Counted from the stretch's first letter, positions 31,054 to 39,983 are shown. The stretch is 64,000 nt of DNA from Selenomonadaceae bacterium (GCA_017535925.1 JAFXTD010000033.1:33845-97844); one strand, 5' to 3'. The notes: generated by a model from the letters alone, not told the origin. A program made the numbers and translations.

Positions 31054-33003
31054 ATGAAATCCGCCGAAGAAATTTTTAACTTCGTCCGCGCCACGCTGAA
31101 TTTGTTTAAAGCCGTCCCGAACCTCGCAGGCGAAAAATTTCCGCTCTACACTTTGGACAACGAACGCAATCTTGCAAACAGTTTTTTCGTCACGGAAGAA
31201 GCTTTCAAAGTTTGTCCGTGCATCGCCTCCGAAAAAATTCGTGACTTCATGAAAAGTAAATTCGGCTACAACATCTTTGAATTGAATCGCGGCTTTTATA
31301 AATCTTTCAAGACCGTCACCGACCTCACGCCGCAAAAAATTTTGGTAAACAAGCTCCTCCACTACATGTCGACTTACGGCATGGAAAGTTTCGGGCTCTT
31401 CGACAGAGAACTTGTCTACATTCCCAACGACGCTTTGGAATTGCCCGAAGACGCCAAGCCGATAAAAATCACCGTCATTGACGCAATCAACAACGGCGAA
31501 CTCGAAGCGCGGGCTGTCAAAATGATTATGGCGGGCGCGGCTCTTTCAGACGAAACACTTGAAGACCTTGCCTCAATCGTAAATTTCCTCGACATCAAAT
31601 TGAACGTCGATGACGTGCCCAATAAAGAATTTGCAATTCGACTTTGCCTCCTGCTGAATATTTTGCCGAAAGACCCCGTGCAATTCCTGCGCTGCATGAT
31701 TTACCTCGCAAGCGATTCGACTTTGCTGATAAAGGACGCGGAAACGATTCTCCGTTTGAAAAACGCGCAAAAAAATTTCGACGAATATTTTTCAAGATAC
31801 ATTGAACAAAACGGGCTTGGAAAATTGGCGGGCGTCTTTCACAGATTCAAACCGCTGTGGCTCGCGTTCAAAACTCATTCCGCTTATCTGAAGTCGACGA
31901 TAAACAAAATGCGCAAGCTCGCCGACCGCTGTCACAAACCTTTGACGCCGAAACTCTTGGAGCATTTGACTTCCGCCGAAAAAATTAACCTCGACGAACT
32001 CAAGCGCGAACTTTCCAAAGTCACGACCTTCAAAAAAGTTTCGCTCGCCAATGCCATACTCTATCGCCGCAACGCCCCCGAAAATATTCTTTACAACATC
32101 CGCAACGGCAAAGCTTTCGTCGAGGCATACGGCGGCAGTTTGAAATTCGACACGCAAAAAATTTTCGACGCGATTGTCGATTCGATTGTCGAGGACATTA
32201 AGCCGAACGTTCAAGGCAAAAAAATTTTCATTCCCGAACGTTTTAATTATGCCGTGCCCGTCAGCGAAAAAAATTTTGTCGGCAACATCCCCGGCGGCTC
32301 GTCTTACACCTTCGAAAAAAATTCTGTCGTCGTCGGCGTGCATTGGTTTAACATCGTTCATGAAGGCAACGAAGAGCGCATTGATTTGGATTTGCATTTG
32401 AATTCGGAGAAAACCGACCTCGGCTGGCATAACGACTTCAGCGAAAAAAATTTTATCAACACCAAAGAGCGCAAGATAATTTTTTCGGGCGACATGACGG
32501 ACGCACCGATTGACGGCGGCGGCGCGACGGAGGCTTTCTTTGTCGGCGAATCGCTTACCGATGAAATGCTGATTGTGAATTTGAATTATTACAATCGTCA
32601 AAGCTCTTTTGCCGTGCCGTTCAAGTTGATTCTCGGCGACGTTGCTCAAGAAAAAATCGACAGAAAATATTTGCTTGACGCTCACGAAATTTCTTTTTGC
32701 GTGCCGAATAAAATTGATACGGGCGAAATGTTTCTGGGCTTCCTCGATTCAAATGAGCTCGGCGAGAAAAAATTTTATTTCTTTTCACGGAACATGGGCA
32801 AAAGAATTGTTGCGAGGAGCAACGACTTGACGGAGCAAATTCTTTCCGCAATGCGCACGACTTTTGAATCGTTCCTTGCTTTGGATGAAGTTTTGAAAAG
32901 AGCCGGCGCAATTCTTGAGGACGTGACCGCCGCCGATTGCGATATAAATCTTGACCCCGCCGAAGTCACCAAGGATATTTTGCTCGGCTTGCTTACGAAA
33001 TAA
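31054..33003 (+). CDS. Large cytoplasmic protein of unknown function
   Basis: 649 residues, no signal peptide or membrane helix. The first 370 residues look all-helical with charged amphipathic stretches (KTHSAYLKSTINKMRKLADRC). From about 410 a beta-rich region follows, with VGVHWFNIVHEGNEERIDLDLHL, IIFSGDMTDAPIDGGGATEAF and VNLNYYN. This DLDL/FSGD pattern is weakly reminiscent of TerD-like or SCO0854-type domains, but I cannot assign it. It has its own promoter, a long leader and a terminator, so it is a single-gene unit. Confidence 0.7.
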   Translation: MKSAEEIFNFVRATLNLFKAVPNLAGEKFPLYTLDNERNLANSFFVTEEAFKVCPCIASEKIRDFMKSKFGYNIFELNRGFYKSFKTVTDLTPQKILVNKLLHYMSTYGMESFGLFDRELVYIPNDALELPEDAKPIKITVIDAINNGELEARAVKMIMAGAALSDETLEDLASIVNFLDIKLNVDDVPNKEFAIRLCLLLNILPKDPVQFLRCMIYLASDSTLLIKDAETILRLKNAQKNFDEYFSRYIEQNGLGKLAGVFHRFKPLWLAFKTHSAYLKSTINKMRKLADRCHKPLTPKLLEHLTSAEKINLDELKRELSKVTTFKKVSLANAILYRRNAPENILYNIRNGKAFVEAYGGSLKFDTQKIFDAIVDSIVEDIKPNVQGKKIFIPERFNYAVPVSEKNFVGNIPGGSSYTFEKNSVVVGVHWFNIVHEGNEERIDLDLHLNSEKTDLGWHNDFSEKNFINTKERKIIFSGDMTDAPIDGGGATEAFFVGESLTDEMLIVNLNYYNRQSSFAVPFKLILGDVAQEKIDRKYLLDAHEISFCVPNKIDTGEMFLGFLDSNELGEKKFYFFSRNMGKRIVARSNDLTEQILSAMRTTFESFLALDEVLKRAGAILEDVTAADCDINLDPAEVTKDILLGLLTK

Positions 33004-33009
33004 AAAATC

Positions 33010-33037
33010 CCTCTCGAAAATCGGGAGGAAATTTTTT
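33010..33037 (+). terminator. Terminator after the 649-residue protein gene
   Basis: CCTCTCG (33010-33016) pairs with CGGGAGG (33022-33028, one G-T pair) and is followed by T6. Confidence 0.75.
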
Positions 33038-33174
33038 GCTTATCATAAGAAAATCATTTCTGCGGCGTATAATGCAAAAAAATTTTTTTTGGGAGGCGAT
33101 ATTTTGGAGGAGGCAACTTGAACACAAAAAGGAGGAGTTTTAATTTTAAAAATTGGTTAGAATCGGCAACAACC

Positions 33175-33202
33175 TTGACAACAGCTTTATTCAAGCTAAA
33201 AT
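33175..33202 (+). promoter_or_regulatory. Predicted promoter of the Tad pilus operon
   Basis: TTGACA (33175-33180), 16 bp, TAAAAT (33197-33202), 39 bases before cpaB. A second TATAAT at 33072-33077 lacks a good -35. The gap also holds GGAGG-rich sequence (33092-33135) with only very short open frames. Confidence 0.6.
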
Positions 33203-33241
33203 TAACTTGAATTAAAATTTATCCTTAACGAGGGATAGCTT

Positions 33242-34309
33242 ATGCTTCAGAGAATATTAAACAGATTAAACGACCTGCGCCCCAAGCAATTGCTTATGTT
33301 GGCAGGTATAACAGCGATTTTAATGTTCATGGTAATTTATATCGGGATAAACCTCGCGTCGGACACGAAGGAAATCATTGTTCAAACCGAACCCGAAAAA
33401 AAGGAAGTTATCCAAAAAACACCGGTCGTTGTTGCAAAAGTAAATATCCCGGCGCGCACGCGAATTCAAGACAGTATGCTCCAGATTAAGGAAATGCCTG
33501 TCGAGATGGTGCCCGAAGGCGCGATAACCAATTTCGACGACGTAAAGGATGTTCAAATTAAAGTTTCGATTTTCGCGGGCGATATTCTCACAATCCACAA
33601 AGTTTTCAATGCTAAGGGCGAGGAGGGCTTCGTAGGAGAAATTCCCGCCGATTGCCGCGCAGTCTCAATAAATGTCAGCGAAGTCACAAGCGTTGCAGGT
33701 TTCGCAAAGCCCGGCGATAAAGTTGACTTGCTTCTCGTCGAAAAAGACAAATACAGCGTGACGACAAATCTTATCCTGCAGAACGTTCCGCTCTTAAGCG
33801 TCAATCAAGACATGGCGGGCAGCAATGTCTTCGACGAAAGCGGCAATACCACTTCGGCTATCACCAACCCGACAATCGCGACGTTTGCTCTGCCGCCGCA
33901 AGATGTTTTGAAATTAATTTCCGCCTCGAAGCTCGGCGAAATTTATATGATGTTGCGCCCCTCGAATCCGCGAGCAAATTACGTTCCCGAAATGGAATAC
34001 ACGATTGACTCAATTACAAAGCCGCAGCCCGTCGAACAACCGATGCCTGCCATTCCGTCCAATCCGACGCCTGTTTTGCCGCAACTTCCTGCAGTCCCGA
34101 CGACACCGAAAATTGACATTATCTTGGGCGATGAAATCGTTCAAAGCTCGACGGAAGGTGCTCAAGTTCAAACGCCCGGTGCCGCAAATTCTTCTCTGCC
34201 GGCAATTCCTTCCGGCTCAAATCAAAACTTCACTTCGCCTCCGCCGCCCAATGTTCCGTTGACCAACTCCCCGATTGTAAATTCCTTCTCGGAAAATCTT
34301 AATAACTAA
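33242..34309 (+). CDS. cpaB: Tad pilus assembly protein CpaB/RcpC
   Basis: 355 residues: one N-terminal membrane helix (about 20-40), a SAF domain (VVVAKVNIPARTRIQDSMLQIKEMPVEMVPEGAI), a RcpC beta domain (CRAVSINVSEVTSVAGFAKPGDKVDLLLV) and a Pro/Thr-rich C-terminal tail of about 90 residues. It is the periplasmic partner of the secretin in Flp pilus biogenesis. First gene of the tad cluster, 18 bp from cpaC. Confidence 0.93.
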   Translation: MLQRILNRLNDLRPKQLLMLAGITAILMFMVIYIGINLASDTKEIIVQTEPEKKEVIQKTPVVVAKVNIPARTRIQDSMLQIKEMPVEMVPEGAITNFDDVKDVQIKVSIFAGDILTIHKVFNAKGEEGFVGEIPADCRAVSINVSEVTSVAGFAKPGDKVDLLLVEKDKYSVTTNLILQNVPLLSVNQDMAGSNVFDESGNTTSAITNPTIATFALPPQDVLKLISASKLGEIYMMLRPSNPRANYVPEMEYTIDSITKPQPVEQPMPAIPSNPTPVLPQLPAVPTTPKIDIILGDEIVQSSTEGAQVQTPGAANSSLPAIPSGSNQNFTSPPPPNVPLTNSPIVNSFSENLNN

Positions 34310-34327
34310 TGCATAGGAATTATTGAT

Positions 34328-36082
34328 ATGACTCATTCATTTCTAAAAAAAATTTGTTTGGCGGCAGTGCCGATTTGTTTGTCGGCAAGCGTCGCTCATG
34401 CCGCCGAAATTCAGACGCTTAACATAAAACTCCAGACCTCACATTACATGGACATGAAACAACGTATCACTCGCATTGCGGTCGGCAACAAAGACATTGC
34501 GTCGGTTATTCAGTTGCCGGGCTCGGTGAGTGAATTTTTGGTTGTCACGAAGGCAAATAAAGGTTCAACCGCTTTGTTCGTGTGGACTGCTGACGGTGCT
34601 CGTCACGAATATTTAATCGTCGTCTCGCCCGAAGACCCCGGTCAAGCTATGATGATTGAAAAGGCTATCGGCTTGCCTGACGTTCATGTTAAATACGTCG
34701 ACGGCAGACTTTTGCTCACGGGCACAGTCGAAAACCAATACGAAAAAAATTACGCCCTGCAAACGGCGCGGCTCTTCATAAATGCCGATACGGGAAGCAG
34801 CCTCCTCGTCGGCAGCGGCTTTGATACGAAACTCAATACTTCGACAGCTACATCCGGCGGCAGATCGGGCGAAGTTGAACTCAGCAAATCGGAAGCAACG
34901 GGTGAGATTATCGACCTCTTGCAAATTCTCCGTCCGACGCAAATTCGCCTTGAGGCACAGATTATCGAAATTAATTCCGACGCGGCAAAAGATTTGGGCT
35001 TGCAATACGGAGTAGACCCTGCCAACGCTCCCGGCATTTTTGCTTTCGGTGAAGATTATACCAATCACGCCCACACTACCATAAGTGATTCTTATTCAAG
35101 CGGCTGGTCAAATTCATACAGCGGCAGTAGCGGCGGTTCCTACAGCGGCGGCAGTAGTTATTCCTCCGGCGACAGCTATTCTTATTCCGAGACCGCTGAC
35201 GACGGATCGACTTCAAGCAACGAATCCTCTAATTCAAGCAGCAACAGCTCCTCAAACTCGCGCAATAATGATTATTCCAACAGCCGCAATTCCTCTTTCA
35301 GCCGAACAATTACTTCCACTTGGAACGACTTCAGACGTTTCGGCAACAATCCTCTTAAATGGATAGGTCAACACTTCGCGCCGATTAACGCCAGACTTTC
35401 TTTGTTGGTTACCAGCGGCAAGGCAAAAATTCTTTCGCGACCGTCAGTCATGACTTTGAGCGGCGAACAGTCTACCATTCAAATCGGCGGCGAAATTCCT
35501 TATTCCACCTATGACGACAACGGCAAGGCAAAAACAGAGTTTAAAAATTACGGTGTGATTCTTCAATTCAAACCCGTCGTCGATGCGCAAAAACGAATTA
35601 ACGCGGCGATTCATGCGGAAGTCAGCCAGCCGGACGGACAAACTCCCGACGGACAAATAACTCTTTCCACCCGAAGTGCCGATTCGGTTATAAGTTTGCA
35701 TTCGGGCTCGCCAATCGTTATCGGCGGCTTAATGAATTCTACCGAGAGCAAGATAGTTCAAAAAATTCCGTTGCTCGGCGACATTCCGATTATCGGAGAA
35801 TTCTTCAAGCACACGTCACGCACCAGAGACAAGCGCGAACTCATAATCGTCGTGACGCCTTATCTTGTCGGCGAAGAAGAACGCTCGCAAGTACCGATGT
35901 CCCAACCCATGCGCGATTGGTACGAGCAAGAGGAAAAATCCAGAGAGGCAATGGAAACTCATGATTTCAAGCAGCCCGAAAAAGAAGTTGAAGTCGTTAT
36001 AGAAACGGAGGAGTCCGATAGAATTTTACCGCCGCCAAATTATCCTAAAGACGGCAAAACAACCGACGCGCCGTTTAAGTGA
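34328..36082 (+). CDS. cpaC: Tad pilus secretin CpaC/RcpA
   Basis: 584 residues: signal peptide (ending AHAAE), an N-terminal pilus-formation domain (ITRIAVGNKDIASVIQL), a BON-like part, and a C-terminal secretin domain (LSRPSVMTLSGEQSTIQIGGEIPY; GSPIVIGGLMNSTESKIVQKIPLLGDIPIIGEFFKHTS). It forms the outer-membrane channel, direct evidence for a diderm envelope. At about residues 250-325 a Ser/Gly/Asn/Tyr-rich low-complexity segment interrupts the domain. The stop TGA lies at the edge of a heptad repeat. Confidence 0.95.
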   Translation: MTHSFLKKICLAAVPICLSASVAHAAEIQTLNIKLQTSHYMDMKQRITRIAVGNKDIASVIQLPGSVSEFLVVTKANKGSTALFVWTADGARHEYLIVVSPEDPGQAMMIEKAIGLPDVHVKYVDGRLLLTGTVENQYEKNYALQTARLFINADTGSSLLVGSGFDTKLNTSTATSGGRSGEVELSKSEATGEIIDLLQILRPTQIRLEAQIIEINSDAAKDLGLQYGVDPANAPGIFAFGEDYTNHAHTTISDSYSSGWSNSYSGSSGGSYSGGSSYSSGDSYSYSETADDGSTSSNESSNSSSNSSSNSRNNDYSNSRNSSFSRTITSTWNDFRRFGNNPLKWIGQHFAPINARLSLLVTSGKAKILSRPSVMTLSGEQSTIQIGGEIPYSTYDDNGKAKTEFKNYGVILQFKPVVDAQKRINAAIHAEVSQPDGQTPDGQITLSTRSADSVISLHSGSPIVIGGLMNSTESKIVQKIPLLGDIPIIGEFFKHTSRTRDKRELIIVVTPYLVGEEERSQVPMSQPMRDWYEQEEKSREAMETHDFKQPEKEVEVVIETEESDRILPPPNYPKDGKTTDAPFK

Positions 36083-36114
36083 TTAGCTGATAGCTGTTAG
36101 CTGTTAGTGGTTAG
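36079..36114. repeat. Left inverted heptad repeat of the four-helix-bundle cassette
   Basis: Units AGCTGTT and GTGGTTA. AGCTGTTAGCTGTTAG at 36092-36107 is the exact inverse complement of 36502-36517. Confidence 0.85.
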
Positions 36115-36116
36115 GA

Positions 36117-36491
36117 GTGAATAGTTTGGCAGTGAACAGTTACGAAGATTTAATCGTTTGGCAAAAAGCGATGGATTTGACAATCGAAGTTTATCGCTTG
36201 GTAAAATTCTTGCCGCGAGAAGAAACTTACGCTTTGTCAGACCAAATGCGCCGCGCTGTCGTCTCAATCCCTTCAAACATTGCCAAAGGACAAGGAAGAA
36301 ATTCAACCAAAGAATTTATTAATTTCCTTTCAATGGCACGCGGTTCTTTAACCGAATTAAAAACTCAGTTGTTGATTTGTCAGCGATTAAATTATTTTTC
36401 CGAAGCCGAATCTGAATTTGCTTTAAATCTCTGTATTGAAATTTATAAAATTTTGAATACATTCATCTCCAAGTTGCGACAAAAAATCTAA
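36117..36491 (+). CDS. Four-helix-bundle protein (S23/IVP family)
   Basis: 124 residues with the family pattern: YEDLIVWQKAMDLTIEVYRLVKFLP, LSDQMRRAVVSIPSNIAKGQGR, FINFLSMARGSLTELKTQL, and a final helix. This family includes proteins found in 23S rRNA intervening sequences and Avd of diversity-generating retroelements; several bind nucleic acid. The start could be GTG 36117, TTG 36126 or GTG 36132 (AGGAG favours the second). It interrupts the tad cluster and lies exactly between inverted heptad repeats, so it looks inserted. The stop codon is inside the right repeat. Confidence 0.88.
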   Translation: MNSLAVNSYEDLIVWQKAMDLTIEVYRLVKFLPREETYALSDQMRRAVVSIPSNIAKGQGRNSTKEFINFLSMARGSLTELKTQLLICQRLNYFSEAESEFALNLCIEIYKILNTFISKLRQKI

Positions 36492-36520
36492 CAGCTAATT
36501 GCTAACAGCTAACAGCTAAA
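36486..36520. repeat. Right inverted heptad repeat of the four-helix-bundle cassette
   Basis: Units CTAACAGC/CTAATTGC. CTAACAGCTAACAGCT at 36502-36517 matches the left arm in inverse orientation; the two arms bound a 426-bp unit. Confidence 0.85.
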
Positions 36521-36546
36521 AAAACGCCGAAGGAGGTTTTTTCCAT

Positions 36547-37398
36547 ATGGCAATTCCGACAAGAAACGCAATCGCACGAAGCAGCGTCATAATCAGCGTA
36601 TTCAGCACGACGCCCGGCATAGGCAAGACAATCACGGCAATAAACTTGGCGGCGGGGCTTGCTCATGAAGGCTACAAAGTTTGCCTTGCCGATTTGGATT
36701 TGCAATTCGGCGATGTGCTGAATTATCTGAAACTCTCTTCGACGCATACGGTTGCGGGTGCCCAACGCGCCTTGCTCGACCACCCCGAAAATTTTCGTAT
36801 CCGCGATTTTCTGATTGATTATTCTCACGAGGGCTTGAGGTTTTCAATCTTGCCCGCGCCGCTCTATGTTTACGACGCCTATCAAACAGACGTTCAGCTC
36901 GTCACGGACATTATCGGGCAACTCAATTTTTACGATTACGTTATCCTCGATTTAAACTCCATGTTCAGCGCGTTGAATTTGGCGATGCTTGACTTGAGCA
37001 CGGTCATAAATTACATTGGCGTTATCGACTTCCTGCCCGCGCTCAAAAATTACAAAATCGGCTACGATACACTGATTCGCTTTGAGTACGAGGAAAGCAA
37101 GATTCGCCTCGTGGAAAACCGCGCCGACTCTCAAAAGCTGATACGCGGCGAGGATGTTGAAAGACTTTTGGGCGAGCCGTTCTATCACAGATTGCCCAAC
37201 GATTATCCTTCCGTCAACAAGTCAATCAACAGCGGGCAGCCTCTCATGTTCGCCGCGCCCGATTCCAAATTGACGAAAAGTTTTGATGAACTTGTCGGGC
37301 TCTATACCAATCGCCAAACAGAAATTGCTTCCGCTTTGCCGGCAGAAACACAAAGCGGCGGGCTCTTCGGCAAAATCAAAGGTTGGTTCGGCTTTTAA
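36547..37398 (+). CDS. MinD/ParA-like ATPase of the Tad cluster (TadZ/CpaE type, no receiver)
   Basis: 283 residues. A deviant Walker A (SVFSTTPGIGKTITAINLAAGLA), a switch-type DLDLQFGDVLNYL and VILDLNS mark the ParA/MinD superfamily. In Tad systems such ATPases localise the machinery at the pole. Strong GAAGGAGG site. It lies directly before a second, receiver-containing homologue, so the system has two CpaE-like proteins. Confidence 0.8.
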   Translation: MAIPTRNAIARSSVIISVFSTTPGIGKTITAINLAAGLAHEGYKVCLADLDLQFGDVLNYLKLSSTHTVAGAQRALLDHPENFRIRDFLIDYSHEGLRFSILPAPLYVYDAYQTDVQLVTDIIGQLNFYDYVILDLNSMFSALNLAMLDLSTVINYIGVIDFLPALKNYKIGYDTLIRFEYEESKIRLVENRADSQKLIRGEDVERLLGEPFYHRLPNDYPSVNKSINSGQPLMFAAPDSKLTKSFDELVGLYTNRQTEIASALPAETQSGGLFGKIKGWFGF

Positions 37399-37439
37399 CG
37401 TTTGGAATTAATTGAGCATTCAGAAAGGCGGTTTGGAAT

Positions 37440-38546
37440 TTGGCTTATCGAGTAATTGTTATTGAAGACGACCCTGACATGCTGGACGATATGATTGCTG
37501 CCCTTCGACGTTCGCCCGATTTTGAAGTCGCGGCAACCTACAAGAACGGAAACTCCGCAATTAATCCTTCAAGCATGTTTCGCCCCGATTTATTTTTATT
37601 GAACGCGGAAGACGATGAAAACCTCGACATGGTAGACGATTTTGTCGAAAAATTTCCCGGCGCGTACATTTTGGGCACAATGACTCAATGGGATCCCATT
37701 ATTGCTCAAAAGGCTTTGGAAGGCGGCGCAACGGGTTGCATAATAAAACCTTTCGTCGCCAAAGAAATTCTCGAATACATTCAGCTGTACACGGTTCGCG
37801 GTCAACACAAGCCCGCAAAATTAATTTCTTTCTTCAGCCCGAAAGGTCGTGCCGGTCGAACAACTTTAGCCGCGATTCTTGCTTTGCTCATTGCCGAAAA
37901 AACAGGGGAGCGCGTCGCGTTGATTGACGCCGATTTACAATTCGGGGACTTGCCGATTTTCTTCGACTTGGAGCCCAAACGCACTGTCGTCGACGCAACT
38001 CAAGACATAAAACTTTTGACGCCCGTGAGTTTCGCGCCGTATTTCTATCCGATTAAAGAGGGTGTCTTTCTTTTGAGCAGCCCCGAACGTCCCGAATATG
38101 CCGAGCTGGTCGCGCCCGAAAGTTTAACCGAAGTCGTCATGATGTCCGAAAATATTTTCCGCTATGTGCTTGTCGATTTGCCGGCGGGCTTCAATCCTCT
38201 GGCTTTAAACGTCTGCCGCATTTCCGATGTTGTCTTTGTCACGACGATGATTAACAGCGGCTTTGAAGTCAAGCACGCAAAAAAAACTATGGAGATGTTC
38301 GAACAACAACGTGACGACAGACGCAGAGTTTATACTGTCTTTACCCGTGTCAATCCCTTCACCGAAGAGAACCGACAAAAAATCGCCGACCAGCTTGGCT
38401 ATCCCGTTGACGTGATGATTCCCAACGAATATAAAATGATTTCCGTCGCGAACAGCGGACGTTTGGCGCAGGGCTTGCCGGAAGATACTCTGCTTATGAA
38501 GTCGATTAGTGACATGGCTGACAAAATTATAGCTGCAGGGAGGTAA
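37440..38546 (+). CDS. cpaE: CpaE/TadZ pilus localisation ATPase with degenerate receiver domain
   Basis: 368 residues. Residues 1-120 form a receiver fold in which the phosphoacceptor position is Asn (N55 in DLFLLNAED), so it is unlikely to be phosphorylated. From about 125 a ParA/MinD-like ATPase follows, with SPKGRAGRTTLA (Arg in place of the usual Walker Lys), DADLQFGDLPIFFDL and VLVDLPAGFN. This matches the TadZ/CpaE family with an atypical receiver. The start is TTG with GGCGG upstream. Confidence 0.9.
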   Translation: MAYRVIVIEDDPDMLDDMIAALRRSPDFEVAATYKNGNSAINPSSMFRPDLFLLNAEDDENLDMVDDFVEKFPGAYILGTMTQWDPIIAQKALEGGATGCIIKPFVAKEILEYIQLYTVRGQHKPAKLISFFSPKGRAGRTTLAAILALLIAEKTGERVALIDADLQFGDLPIFFDLEPKRTVVDATQDIKLLTPVSFAPYFYPIKEGVFLLSSPERPEYAELVAPESLTEVVMMSENIFRYVLVDLPAGFNPLALNVCRISDVVFVTTMINSGFEVKHAKKTMEMFEQQRDDRRRVYTVFTRVNPFTEENRQKIADQLGYPVDVMIPNEYKMISVANSGRLAQGLPEDTLLMKSISDMADKIIAAGR

Positions 38547-38550
38547 GAGA

Positions 38551-39510
38551 ATGGCAATTCTCACCGCTGCAATAGCCGCATGTTTGGGCGTGCTCTTTAT
38601 ATTCCTGTTATTGTTTGCCGTTCAGCGAAACCACAGCGTAAATATCTTTCACCGCCTCCGCCGACACTATGCCGACGATGAAAAAAGAACCAATAAAAAT
38701 GATGACATTGTTAAACGCTTCAGCAGACTTGTCAAACGTCTCGCAAGACCGCTTGCCTCTTCCGCTTTCACAAAAAAATTGGACTTCCGACTCAAGCAGG
38801 CAGGCATTCCGCTTTTCGGCGCAGAGTTCATTGTCCTTTCCCTCATGAGCGCGGTTTTCGGAGGAATTGTTACTTACATTGTAACTTTAAACATTGCAAT
38901 CGCGCCGCTCGTCGCCGTAGGTATTCCGCTCGGCTTGTGGGTATGGAGTTCCATTCGTGTTGAGAGACGCCGCAATGCTTTCACCGAACAGTTAAGCGAT
39001 TGCTTGACGACGGTCGCCAATGCCTTGCGCGCCGGTTACAGTTTTCAACAGGCAATGGACGTTGTTTCAAAGGAAATGGAGCCGCCTATCAGTTCCGAAT
39101 TCGAACGCGTCTCAACCGATATTGCAATGGGCGTGACTTTGGAAGAGGCTCTGGAACAAATGAATGCCCGCGTTGCAAGCCCGGACTTCGACTTGGTCGT
39201 CACGGCGGTTTTGATTCAAAGGGAAATCGGCGGCAACCTCGCTCAAATCCTCGACACCATCAGCGACACTATCAACGAACGAATCCGCATGAAACGCGAA
39301 ATTAAAGCCCTCACCGCGCAAGGCAGATTTTCCGCTTGGGTTCTGATACTCTTGCCGTTCGTCACTGCCGCTTTCTGCTACGTCTTCAATCACGACCAAA
39401 CCATGTTGCTTTTCACGGAAGAATCCGGGCGCATTGCTCTCGCCGTGGCTTTGGTCATGGAGTTTCTCGGCTTCGTCGTCATTCAAAAGATTGTCGACAT
39501 CGAAGTCTGA
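38551..39510 (+). CDS. tadB: Tad inner-membrane platform protein TadB
   Basis: 319 residues: an N-terminal membrane helix, a central type II secretion F domain (FTEQLSDCLTTVANALRAGYSFQQAMDVVSKEMEPPISSEF) and two C-terminal helices. TadB and TadC form the platform moved by the TadA ATPase. It starts 4 bp after cpaE. Placement ahead of flp and tadA departs from the more usual tadA-tadB-tadC order. Confidence 0.9.
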   Translation: MAILTAAIAACLGVLFIFLLLFAVQRNHSVNIFHRLRRHYADDEKRTNKNDDIVKRFSRLVKRLARPLASSAFTKKLDFRLKQAGIPLFGAEFIVLSLMSAVFGGIVTYIVTLNIAIAPLVAVGIPLGLWVWSSIRVERRRNAFTEQLSDCLTTVANALRAGYSFQQAMDVVSKEMEPPISSEFERVSTDIAMGVTLEEALEQMNARVASPDFDLVVTAVLIQREIGGNLAQILDTISDTINERIRMKREIKALTAQGRFSAWVLILLPFVTAAFCYVFNHDQTMLLFTEESGRIALAVALVMEFLGFVVIQKIVDIEV

Positions 39511-39555
39511 AAAAATTAAAATTGTATGAAAAAGCTTTGCATCAACGTCAAGCCC

Positions 39556-39584
39556 TTGATTTATTCGGCGAAACATTTTATAAT
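39556..39584 (+). promoter_or_regulatory. Strong predicted promoter of the pilin gene
   Basis: TTGATT (39556-39561), 17 bp, TATAAT (39579-39584). It gives flp its own transcript with a leader of about 85 nucleotides, expected for a major pilin. Confidence 0.7.
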
Positions 39585-39676
39585 GTGATTGCTTAAGGTT
39601 GAACGCGGTTTGTTCGATAGAATAGCCGTAAGGATTAATTAAAAACAAAAATTTAATCCGTTTGGAGGAGATAATT

Positions 39677-39880
39677 ATGTTACAGTACATCAACAAGCTG
39701 GTTAAAAAACTCAAGAAGTCCGAGAAAGGTCAAGGCATGGTCGAGTACGCGCTCATCATTGCGTTTGTCGCGGCTATCGCTATCGTCGCTCTCAATAACG
39801 GTTTGGGCACTGCTGTTAAAAATGCATTCACTCAAGCAAGTAGCTCGGTGGACAGTGCAGTAAAAGCTGTGCCGAAATAA
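39677..39880 (+). CDS. flp: Flp-type pilin
   Basis: 67 residues, the standard Flp size. A basic leader (MLQYINKLVKKLKKSEKG) is followed by the prepilin site G18/QGMVEYALIIAFVA with Glu at +5 and Tyr at +6, then a single hydrophobic helix and a short polar tail. A TadV/CpaA peptidase would cleave after G18; none is in the window. ATG 39677 follows GGAGGAG; a terminator follows. Confidence 0.95.
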   Translation: MLQYINKLVKKLKKSEKGQGMVEYALIIAFVAAIAIVALNNGLGTAVKNAFTQASSSVDSAVKAVPK

Positions 39881-39949
39881 TTATGATGATTAACATTGAA
39901 GACAGACAAAAACTAAATAAGAAACGACCGGCTTAACAGAAATTTTAAT

Positions 39950-39983
39950 GAGCTTCCGAAATTTTTTTTGGAGGCTCCTTTTT
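39950..39983 (+). terminator. Terminator after flp
   Basis: GAGCTTCC (39950-39957) pairs with GGAGGCTC (39970-39977, one G-T pair) and is followed by T5. Its loop contains a T8 run. Confidence 0.8.

Noticed and set aside
31792..32685. A 297-codon minus-strand frame inside the 649-residue protein gene
   Set aside because: The plus-strand gene has a promoter, ribosome binding site and terminator; the antisense frame has none.
33080..33170. Small gene in the GGAGG-rich stretch before cpaB
   Set aside because: Frames are only a few codons long and end quickly; the purine-rich words alone are not enough.
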